A stretch of DNA of 64,000 nt from Dendrolimus kikuchii (taxonomy: Eukaryota > Arthropoda > Insecta > Lepidoptera > Lasiocampidae): positions 8,403,001-8,467,000 of the forward strand of contig CM034415.1 of the NCBI GenBank assembly GCA_019925095.2, given 5' to 3'. Made by a program: the position numbers and the translations under genes. Below the pieces are notes generated by a model that worked only from the letters and a program-made list of their open reading frames with translations, was not told where the DNA came from and ran no database searches. Shown piece by piece: positions 34,301-46,300 of this stretch; the first letter of the stretch is position 1; each line of letters begins with the position of its first letter.

Positions 34301-37300
34301 GGCTGTTAAAGGCGTTCGCTATGTCTAGCGACACCGCAAGAACGACATCCTTCGCTTGGACGGCTTCGTCCGTCAACGTTCGCAGTGTCTCGAAGGCGTC
34401 CATCGTGGAGCGCCTCCGCCGAAACCCGAACTGCGTTTCTGAAAGCCCTGGCTCCACAGCGTCGAGATGCTTCACGAGCCGCTCCGCCAAGATCTTTTCG
34501 AAGACCTTAGCGACCTCGTTCAGCAGCACTATGGGCCTGAAGGCGGACGGATCGTTGGGAGGCCGACCTCCCTTGGGAATCAGGCACAAACGCCCCTCCT
34601 TCCATTGCGACGGGAACCGACCTGCGCGAATACAGGCTTCGAACAGTTCCCGCAGCTGGCCGCGTAGGTGTTTAGCGGCCAGGAAGAGGAGTCGACCTGG
34701 AACCCCGTCGGGTCCCGGTGCCGTCTTCCTGCCCCGGAGCCGGTCCAGGGCAACATCTAGTTCCCCCTCGGAGATGGAGTGAGGCTCCTCGTCCGTGGGG
34801 GTGTCGGGAACGGGTGGACCCATACTGGGGGGAGTGAAGTTTCCCGGATCCGGGAAGAGCCCATCGATAACCGACCGGAGCACCTCGGGTTCGAGCGTTT
34901 CCGTGACCGTGGATGTGCAAGGCCGCAACGTGTTGCGGGCCCCACGGTACGGACGCCCCCAAGGGTCCCGATCGAGCGTCTCGAGGAGCTCGGCACGAGC
35001 CCGGGCTTTCGCTTGCAATATTGCAATCGAAAGGGCCTTTCTGGCCTCCCTAAACTCGCCCACGAGTCCATTTTCCGCGACGTAGTCCGGAGGACGGCGC
35101 GCCCTGCAGCGTTTGAGTCTGTGGCTGATGATGCGAATTGCCTTTCGCATCTCGCCCAGCTCCTCGGTCCACCAGTGGACCTGCTTGCACGGAGGCTGCC
35201 GCTTGGAGACGCGAGGCATCGCCGCGTCGCAAACCCTCGTCAGGGTCTTGCGCATGTGCTCTGCCTGCGACTCCAGGTTCGCAAATTCGGCTGGGTAGGC
35301 CCAGCTTTCCGTGAGTGCCCACTCCTCGGCCTGCTCCGGATCGAGCTTGGTAAGGGCCCAACGCGGGAGGAGAGGGGGGCGATGAACAGGGCTCGGACCG
35401 GAGGAGGGGGTAAGCTCAAATCTGATGTACCGATGATCAGAGAGCGACTCCACCTCCTCCAGCACCCTCCATCCGACAACTCTGCGGGCGTCCGCATGAG
35501 TGGCGAATGACAGGTCGATGACCGATCCACCCCGCGCGCGCACGCAGGTCTGGACCGATCCCTGGTTCAATATGGTCAGGCCGGATTGAAGAGCCCATTC
35601 CTCAACCGTCCGGCCCCTAGGTTCCGTGAACGCATTTCCCCAGGAACAGTGCTTTGCGTTAAAGTCGCCCATCACGAAAATCGTTTTAGGCGACAGTCTG
35701 CCTATGGCAGCCCTGATGGCGTCCAAGCGAAGCTCGAACTCCGCCAGGGGGCGGTTGCGCGAAAAGTAAACGCCTATGACGACGATACTCCCGCTCTCCG
35801 CCACCGCATAGCCCTTTCCTCTTTCGAGACATATAAGCGGTGTGCCAGATCCAGCTCTGGCCACCACCGCTACCACGTCGTCAAGGTCGCCCACCCAATT
35901 GCCGCAAGGCGGCACGTAATAAGGTTCGCTTATTACGGCCAAGTTCGCTTGCCACTCCGCCATTGCCTGCAGGCACAAGTCCTGAGCGGTGGGGGAGTGG
36001 TTTACGTTCGCCTGAAATAGTGCTGTTACGGGCGTACTAGGCATTGGAGGTGTCCATTGCGCGTACTCCCGATGCACCCGTACGTTGTTTCGTCCTTGGA
36101 TGGACGAATTTGCCCTTCACGCTAACTGCTAACGTGGGATGGGCAGCGTTGAGTCCCCCCGCCGCGCACGCCGCGCAGTGGGGGTTCCGAGCCGTGCAGT
36201 CCGGCATCTTGTGTCCGCTCTTACCGCAGCGGAGACACAAGTTAGTCCGGTCCGGGCACGTGTCCGGACAGGTTTGGGCGCCATGGCCGACGTTGTAACA
36301 CCGGTAACAACGTATCGGTCTGGCCTCCAGTGCCTCCACCCTCGCCGAGGTGAAGCCTACCACGAGGTAGCCCAGCTCGACGATGGCTTTGGCAGCAGCG
36401 ACGGGGCACATCACGTACGATGCGCCCAAACCGTCCGGTCCTGCACCGATGTGCTTCGCGCGCACGTCGTCGCGCCGGCAACTGGCGGCGCGCGCGATCG
36501 CGTCACGAAGCCCATCGACCGTGACCGATTCGTCCAGCCCAGAGACGTAAAGCTCCCCACGCTTTACGGGGCGGACGACCTCAGCCATCCCTACAAGGGC
36601 TCCGCGCAGAGCCTCGGCGACGCGGTCCGCCTTGGCCGCGCTCTCGGGTCCCGGCTGGAACTCGAGGAGACGCGCGTCCCTAACGGTCCGCACCACCTTC
36701 AGCCCCTCGCGGAGGCCCATGGCCGCGATGTCGACCACCGTCGAGGCCTTTGCGAAGACCTCGCGATAACCGACACCCTTCGCGGCCGCTGCCGGCAGCA
36801 GTTTAACGATAACTGCGGCCGACTTCGGCTCGCGGAATACGACCGCAGGCTTTGCAGCCTGTTTCCGCTGTTGCTGTCCCCGCCCCGTTGGTAGGGGAGC
36901 AGCTTGCGCCTGGGGGGGGAGGGGGCCCGTCGGCCCTCGCCCCCTTACCCTTTTTCCGCTTGACGACCGTCGTCCACGCCCCCTCCTCCGGGGCGGGGGC
37001 GGGGGCCATGGGCGCCGGCGGCGGCGCGTTGTGCGCGACGCGAGCGCGGACGACGGGCGCCGCGACGACCGGTGTCGCGGCCGCGGGCGCCGCCCGCTGC
37101 CTAGAGGCCGGCCTAGGAGTCGACACCACAGGCACGGGTGCCATGGCGGGGGCCGTTAAAGCAGCGACGGCGTCGCGTGCCGTTCTCCGCTGCATTCTTC
37201 GCTGTACCTTAAGAAATGGCGACCACACAAACTACTATGGATACTACCTATGGCGACCACAAACTACTATGGATACTACGTATATGACGACCACTTGCGA

Positions 37301-40300
37301 TGTTTCGTTCGTTAACGAGAGTGTCCGAACATAACCGAGCGTTGCCGAACTCTCGCGTCGTTACAGGGTTTTGAAATGATGGCTAATACCAACCGCGCTC
37401 AATTTCAAACAAATCACTTTGAAATTAATAACGTTACAACAATTAGGCAAAGGACAATTGACTTCATATTCACGACGTCACACGTTTCCCATATTTTTTC
37501 AGTGCCTTTATCGCCCCCCTGTAAAGCACTAGCGTCAACATGGGGCCGCTATCGCCCATTTTGAGCAGCGCTGTTTTAATTCATGCCCATTTCCCTTGCA
37601 GCTATTACTTGGGAAGATCAGTCCTATGCACCCGTGAATGGTACTACTCGTACGGTTGCATGCATACACTTATATGTGTCTTCGCTGGTGCAACCATTGT
37701 ATACTGCCCGAGTGACACCGAAGAAGAGTATATTAAAGCTATACAGGACCTCGAGGTATGTGGAAGCATGGAAGAGCCTAATAATTGTTGATTACATAGA
37801 TACCTTATTCTTGCTCGTCCTTAGGACTGGATGACGAAATTTATGGGGTGCCGTAGCCCATAGCTAAGGGAACATAGCCATACTACATGACCCATGGAGC
37901 CCCCCTCAGCGAGTCACGTACTATGCGTATGGTTTGAGGGAGGTCTTCAAAATGCCACGCTTGATCACTGTGTCCTTGTTTAGGTTTTGTTTAATTTATT
38001 GCATGCATGATTTTGCAGACAGACAGACGGCCCACCTGATGGAAAGCGGTTACCGTCGCCTATGGACATTTGTAACACATAAAGAGCTGCCGCTCTCTAA
38101 AGGGAGACTGGTTCCGGAACACATCTCAAGGTTGTTATGACGGCATACTCTAGACCAGGGGTGGTAACCATCCAGACGGACAAATACTCTACAACCTGGC
38201 TGTGGGTTGTTTTGTCGCCTCTTACGATAGGCCGCCCCAACGCAGGAAATTGTACTCATTCTTTCTCCGTTCCTGCACGGATAAACCTGAACAAATTTGA
38301 GTTATGGTTTATATACAATTTTCATCAACTCTACGACACGCACTTGGTACACAATGGAGATTGCGTTCCGAATACCTAACTGAAGACCAATAATTTGTCC
38401 TTGAATGACGTCACTTATGTCTTTTATCTCTTTCTTTAGGGTGACAATACTTTCTTTTAAAAATATGGATAATAAATTACTTTTCGTTTTTGTATCGTTT
38501 GCCATGACTGATTTTGCTTAACAATTAACAAAAACCTGATAGCTGCCATTTTTTAACCCCCGACGAAAAAAGAGAAATTATAAGTTTGACCGCTGTCCGT
38601 CTGTGGCACCGTATCTCTTGAACGAGTCAACCAATTCGGATACAATTTTTGTATCCCGCAAACCCGCAGCAAACCTTATCGTGCCAATCTCTATCGAATT
38701 TGATGGCTCAACGATAGGTATTATTTTCGACTTTTTAAATGTTTACTTTTCTTTTTTGTTGGGTTTTTTTTATTTAATTTTGTAACAAACATGTCATCCC
38801 TCTATACTTTTTATACGAGGATATGGAATACATTGTTCAGTACCTCGTCATACTGTCTGATAGATATTCTTTAGAAAATATGGGGGATGATCACTACCCA
38901 AATGTCGATACCAAACATGATTGTCGAAACTTTAGGATTACTTATTTATTTAATACTTTATAATTTTTAAAACTTCTAATTATTTATAATAATCAACAAT
39001 AGAGATTTTCGGTAAATAAAATTACAATTAGTTTTTGCTATTTCTAGATTTAATTGATAGAGTATGTGACGCTCACCCCCTGATTCAAAGGTCTAGGAAT
39101 GACATACCAAAGCCGAAGCATTGAGCGGGATATGGAATAAAAGAATTTATATAGTGAAAATTAATAAAATTTATTAAATGAATAAAACATAAAATATTGC
39201 CCATAAATCGTAATCATCTAGTGTTAGGAACCCTTCGCTGCAAAACCGTTAACCCTATGTTCACAAGGTAGGTTATATAGAAGTGCTGATCAAGAAACAG
39301 GTAGACTTATTTTTCTTAAAAAGTTGTATATATCACTTCACTTTCGGCGAATAAAAGTGCAAAGTCAATGCAAAAGCTTTGATGTCAACACTATATGTAT
39401 TTTTTTTTCTTGTTTACTCTACTAACTTTCTGAAAATTTTCACAAATATTAGCAGTTACTTCGCAAAATATTTTCAATTTCAGACTGTGATGTATAATCC
39501 TGGACCACATTTATGAGCGATATCATATCACTAATTTTTCGCTCTTGTCTCTTCACCTTTTGCTGCAATATTTTTCTACTCTTCTCTAAAGATTGTTCAC
39601 GTGATGTCTTGAAGTTTACTTGAACATTAAAATCTTTCAAAGCACGCCGTTTGTATGGTGGTTAATTTTCAATATCCTGTCGAAAGTTAAAATTAATTTA
39701 GAGTCAAAAATGTCCAATGGAGATTTCACTTTCATTGTTTTTATTTTCATGAGTGGAAACTTATAAAAATGTAATTCACAGAATACTGTCTATCTAATAA
39801 GATAATTTGCTAATATAAAAGTTTGTTCACTTACAATATCTTGTTTTGGAAATAGCATTAGGGGAACATTATCATTGACAGCTGTATGTGATTGAGTCCA
39901 TGAAGTTGATAGGACATTAACACAATCCTGAAATTAAAAATGATTTATAGAGGTATACATTTTTCATAAGAACATAATAATATATACTATAAAGGTCACA
40001 AATGTTCTTATCCAACACTTACCACCACATTGCAACATTTACACAATTGATATGAGTAGACTGGTACAGCATCTTTTAGCAGACAACCTGGCCTGCTAGT
40101 TATAGTCTGCATTCTTAAAATGAAGACTACAAATCTTCGCAGATTCATAAAATTTTCCCTTTAATGGTACTACAGATAACCAAGCATTCCTCTTGTTTGG
40201 ATCTTTAGGGAAACTGTAAATAGAAATAAACAGAAAAATAGTGGAAATGTCCAAAATTAGGCTATAAACTGTTTTTAATAAATCATTTTGCTCATTTAAT

Positions 40301-43300
40301 TCACAATGTTTTAAAATCTTGGATCTTCATTATGTAGATTAAAAGTTACGCCAAGACTACAAGCACTACATATCAGTAAATACTTTATACAGGAAGTTTT
40401 TATCATTAGACCAATTTTTAAGAATAAGAAGCTTGTCACCCTACTCCTCTTGTTTATGTATAGTTTACAATACAATAAATCGTATTTAACTGCATATTAG
40501 TAGAATAATTCGCTGTGGGAGATGATGCAAAGAAAGTGTCGTCAATTTCTGTATGTGTTATTATAAAATAGCAAGACTTTTAGTGTTAATTTCCCTAAAA
40601 TGTTAATGTAACTCAAAAAGAATTTAATTCAACTTACTTGTGGAATTTCACGCCTGATGTTGGATGCCAAACACTTTTGCAACCACGAACTACACAACTC
40701 ATTCTAGAATATCACTTAAACACACCATTTATCATATAAAATCTCAGTTATACGATCGAATTAGACGAAACTCATAAACTAAATTTTTGACAGGAAGCCA
40801 TATCTAGTTTCAGTGTTGCCAAAGTAGATTTTTAATTTTTGACGAATGCTGGGGACAACTTTGTGAAATAATATTGTTATAATATTTTGAATCAAAGGAA
40901 AATTTCCTTCTTATTTAATAAAAGATTCCATTACATAAAACTAATCTCTGTCTATTGTTTGCAAATAAAATAAAATCTTACAAATTTTATAATAATTTCT
41001 TAGAACTGATGGAAATTGAAGATTTTTTTTACTTTTGTATATATGTCGGCGCGAATATGTCACTTAATTTATAGATGACGTAAGAATAAAGATAATCTAA
41101 GTTCTCTAATCTAAAATCAGCAAACGTATGACAGCATTGTGAATAGCAGAGTTGGTGTTGGTAGACCACGAAGTACACATCATGATCAAATAGAAGTGTT
41201 AAAAAAAGGTCAGGTAAAAAGCATCTCAAATAAACGTGCGTATATGAAGAGTTTAATGAAAGTAGATGAAGCGAAAGTTGATTGTCAAGATCGTCGCAAG
41301 TGGAGATCCATAGTCTCTGCCTGCCCCCATGGGAATAGGCGTGATAATATATATGTATGTATGAACAAATAATTGATTAACAATAATAAAAATATTTATT
41401 TTGTACAGCGCACGTGTGTTAGTTTGCTTTTATGTTAGTCGGTGCAAATTATCAAATGATAACATAAAAGTAATAACAGGTTCTTTAATTTTATATCGAT
41501 TATTGAGCATTTGTTTAATAATTACCGACCTGGACCAGATGCATTGGACACTGTGCCTCGAGTCTTGGAGCAGAGAGCCCCGAATTCTAGTCAGTGTTCA
41601 CTCATTTATTTACTTTGTCTACTTATAATTATTATTTGAAAATTATTTTTTAACAATTGTAATCTTTAATAGATTATTTGAAATGTTCTTGTGATTTATT
41701 ATTTGGAAGGAGTAAACTACTCTACTATTACTATTTAAGAAATTACTGACTTTGGCTATAAAAGCCGACGTTCCTTATCTTTGAAAAAACCCAGTACCGC
41801 CCTTTCTATTATGACATCTAATTTTCTTGCAGAAAAGTAAACCTACAGCTTCTATATTATGCTAATTTATTCGATATTAATATTATATTTTGCTAATTTT
41901 TCGTCATTAATATATAACAAGATAAACGAAGAAAGTATTATTTGGGTGCAATTTACCGTATGTCTTGGTAACCCGAACGATAGAGCGAGTGAGATGGAAG
42001 ACATAACAAAGGTCAATGGAGTTCATATTTTTGGTCTTCAAAAAAATGTTAGCATTGCAATCTCCATTGTGTGGCTGGGAGCGGCCAATTTCTGCGAGAC
42101 TGTCATCTCTTAAAAGGAGGCCGCGGAACGAGAAAGGAAGAGAGGTGCGTATGCGTCTCGCGGGTACCGACGACAGGGGGTGTTCGGTCCTTGCCTAGTA
42201 TAAAGTAGGTAGAACATCGCTCCATCAATTTTGCTGTCTACACTCCTTCTGTGTGAGGCGACGGCCACTACAGAACAGGGTAGGAGCAGCCTTTTTTTTG
42301 AACTCTTGCTGTCGAAGTCTTAACGAGACTACAACGCGCCGTGCGCTCATAATTTTTGAATAATATTCATTATACTCATTGTGATATCTGGCCGTGCCAA
42401 GAACTTATTATATGTACTTAGACTTGTTAAAAGTGTTAGCTCTAAGGTGGAGATTAGTGCCGTGTGCTGTTCCTGTGTGTAACCTGAAACGAGCCAGGAG
42501 AGGGCGGATCTCAAGGTTGGTGGAGCTTCTGCTTTTCTAGTGCAAGGATCTAGGTCATATTTCCCTCATACAGTCCATTACAAATTGAACCAGCATTTTT
42601 TCCGTAGGCTATAGCGCCCCACAGGGGGTCTCGGAGGAGCAGATATGTGCAAGATCTCCTGCCGTAATACCGCTGCAGGGGCCCTCCAGCATCTAGGGAG
42701 CGGAGGAGTCATCCCCCTGTTGACGAAGTGAGTTTGCCCTGATTCAGCACTAGGATCAGCGTGGGCGTAACTACGTTCTAAGTCTCACGCTTTTCCCACC
42801 ATGAGCGCGGGGCACATAGGAGGAGGGTGGTTTTAGTGGAGTATTGAGTATTCGAGTCTCCACACAAGCCGGCGATTGACTCTGGTAGCTATTCGTGGCT
42901 CACCTCTCGTCACTCTGGTCTAATCCCTAGTAAAGGACATGGTACATACATACATACATACATAACTTCACGCCAGTTCCCTTGCGGGGTAGGCACGAAC
43001 AACAGAGTGCCATTTAGGCTTATTCTTACACACCTCACTTGCCTAACCTCACGGGTCGTTGCAATAATAAATAACCCGTTCATTTTCAAAGTATATAATT
43101 TTGTATATGATATTTACATAGCCGAACGTATTAATGTAAAATATGTAATCGGATTTAAAGAGATTAAATTTTGTACATTTTCGTGACTAATTTTCTTTGT
43201 GTCAAATGTGACATCCCAGTTGGCAATTATAAAAACATTTAATCTTGCCTGCCAGGCAGTAGGCGAACAGGTTTGTTTCGCCACACCACCCCCCCACGGA

Positions 43301-46300
43301 GACAAAAAGAAGAACTTAAAAAAATACTAATTATTACAATAGTAAAAAACTTAATAACTAACAAGCACAGCAACAGATGAAGGGCCTACGAACCAAATGG
43401 TAACTTGAACGTGACTGTTCTACCAGACCGAGTTGTGTAGGGTTTCTTGTTGTCTGTGGTGTTCTGTTGTTGGGTGGGAGGTGAAGGTGGAGATGGAGAT
43501 GCGACTGTGACCGAAAATGGAGAGTCGTCAACCACTTGGTACGCGGGTTTGACACGGTCCATGCTGACAACCGCATTCCTGTCTCCGATGGCGATTGTTA
43601 AAGTTTTGTCCTTCCGGCTAAGAACCCTGTATGGACCTTTATACGGAGGCTGGAGACTATGGCGAACTGTGTCGTCGCGCAACCAAACATGAGAAGCATT
43701 GTTTATGTCCTTGAAAATGAAAGTGGACTTCTGCCCATGACGTGAGCCAGGAACAGGCTTCAGCTGTGCCATGTGGCGGCGAAGCTGGGATACGAAGGCG
43801 GAAGCGTCCACAGTTGAGTTGGGAGTCTGCGAGGGAGCAAGAAATTCTCCGGGTAGGCACAGGGGTTCCCCGTACACTAACTCGGCGGAAGAAGCTTGTA
43901 GGTCCTCCTTTAGCGCAGAACGCATGCCGAGGAGCACTATGGGTAATGATAAAACCCAGGACTCTTGGCGGCACATGATTGCGGCTTTAAGTTGCCGATG
44001 CATGCGCTCAACAAGGCCATTCGCACACGGGTGATAACTCGTGGTACGAACGCGCTTGATAGAGCATAATTGCAGTAAAGCTCGAAAAAGAGCAGATTCG
44101 AACTGGCGGCCTTGATCGGTGGTAATAATTTGAGGCACGCCATAGCGAGCTATCCACTCCCTGAAGAAGGTCTCGGCCACTTCCTCAGCTGTGATTCCAA
44201 CCATAGGCCAGGCTTCAGGCCACCTGGTGAACCTATCGACAGCAGTAAGGCAGTATTGAAAGCCCTTGCTATGTGGAAGGGGGCCAACTATGTCCACATG
44301 GACGTGGCGGAAACGCTGAGTGGGTGTGGTAAAATTGCCAACCGGAGTGGAAATATGCCGGGTAACCTTGCAGCGTTGGCAATCGAGGCAAGAACGCGTC
44401 CACTCTCGACAGTTCTTGTTTATCGACGGCCAAACATAGCGGTCAGTAACCAGTTTTGTGGTCGCTCGTATGCCCGGATGGCTTAAATTGTGAAGCCTAT
44501 TAAAAATAGCACGACGCAAGTCACGAGGAATAAAAGGACGAGCCTTACCTCTTGAGGTGTCGCATATTATTGCGAACTTTGTACCAGGAATGCTAACTTT
44601 AGCTAACTTGAGACTGGAACCTTCAGTCAACAACTTGGCTAACTCTTCATCAGACTCCTGTGACTTGGCTAAAGTGTCATATTCCTCCTCCAATGTTATA
44701 GCTTCAACGCGAGACATTGCATCCGCAACCACATTATCCTGACCTTTAATATGTAAAATGTCAGTGGTAAATTGAGAGATGAATGAAAGTTGGTTTAGCT
44801 GTGGAGGAGGTAATTTTTCGCGCCTCTGAAGGAATGCATATATTAAGGGCTTATGATCAGTGTAGATCGTCACATGCTGTGCCTCCAAAACATGTCGAAA
44901 ATGCTGAACAGCCTCGTACACCGCAAGAAGCTCACGGTAATACGCAGGCCACGTTGTCTGGCGAGGGGTAAGCTTCTTGCTAAAGAAAGCAAGAGGCTGC
45001 CAGACATCTCCAACACGTTGTTGGAGACAAGCACCGACATGGCTACAAGATGCGTCTGTGAATAAGCCTAATTTTGCAGTGGGATCTGGATGGGCTAAAA
45101 GAGTGATATTGACAAGATGGTCTTTGCAGTTCTGGAAAGCCTGAATAGTGTCAGTAGTCCAAGGAACTGGTTTGGGACCCTTTAACTGAGAATCAGCCAG
45201 CATGTTGATCAAAGGGGCTTGTAGCTCAGCAGCCTTCGGGATAAAACGGCGGTAAAAATTTAGCATGCCGAGGAACCTGCGCAAGCCCTCAACCGTCTTC
45301 GGTAGGGGAAACTCCCGCAAAGCTTGAATCCTTTCAGCTGGTGGTCGAATGCCATCTTTAGAAATCCAATGCCCAAGAAATTTAACTTCATCAGCGCCAA
45401 AAACACACTTAGATGAATTGATAACTACCCCATAATCTGACAGGCGTTTGAAGAGAACGCGAAGGTGTTCAGCGTGATCCTGGGGATTACGGGAGAACAC
45501 CAAAATGTCATCAACGTATGGGAAACAAAAATTTAAACCACGCACAACCTCGTCTATAAACCTTTGGAAGGTCTGCCCAGCATTTCGAAGTCCAAATGTC
45601 ATATACGGGAACTCAAATAACCCGAATGGAGTGGTGATGGCCGTTTTGCAGATGTCATCCGGATGAACGGGGATTTGCTGGTATGCCTTGACCAGGTCTA
45701 ACACCGAAAAGATGGTAGAACCAGCCAAGTCTTGGCCAAAGTCACCTATGTGACGGACAGGATAAGAGTCTGGGATGGTGCGGGCGTTTAAAGCACGATA
45801 ATCCCCACAGGGTCTTCACCCATTCTCACCCTTCTTTGCCAGGTGCAAAGGCGAGGACCAAGGGCTTTTGGACGGTCGTGCTGTACCGCAGGCCAGCATG
45901 TCCTCGAATTCCTTCTTCGCAACCTGAAGTTTTTGCGCCGCAAGGCGGCGAGGGCGGCATGCAAGAGGTGGACCATCTGTGGTGAGGATGTGGTGTACGG
46001 TTGTGTGTTTGACAACCCTATTAACACCAGGGGGTCGTGTAATATCCGGGAATTCTTTCAGGAGATCTAAATAGGTGGAATTGCCGCTTATTATAGTTTT
46101 AATACTTGTTTGAGAAGTGTCCGCGACGATAGCGGTGACAGACAAACGTGTGGTGCCATCTAACAGACGCTGGTTGCGGCAATCTGGCAGTAAATTAAAA
46201 TATGCCAAAAAGTCAGAGCCGATTATTGGCGTGTTTACGTCGGCTACCACGAAATTCCACCTGAAATCCCGGCGTAACCCTAAATTTAAACAAAGAGATA

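Larger units (their letters stand above)
32842..37368 (-). mobile_element. R1-clade LINE, near full length but defective
   Basis: Reads 5'-UTR (about 37.37-37.23 kb, with a duplicated actactatggatactac-type motif), ORF1, overlapping ORF2, 3'-UTR and an A-rich tail (poly-T on the plus strand at 32843-32856). It has its own high-GC codon use, unlike the surrounding AT-rich intron. No target duplication was found by eye. It occupies the ligase intron between exons 3 and 4. Confidence 0.85.

Noticed and set aside
34321..35510. Plus-strand frames of 150-250 codons
   Set aside because: Shadow frames of the GC-rich LINE ORF2 on the opposite strand; no domain is seen.
36139..37334. Plus-strand Ala/Gly-rich frames
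   Set aside because: Antisense of the LINE ORF1, a composition artefact.
41820..41900. Possible missing ligase exon after the acceptor-like attttcttgcag
   Set aside because: The frames beginning [10 protein letters not shown] or [13 protein letters not shown] stop at once and do not match the conserved segment expected.
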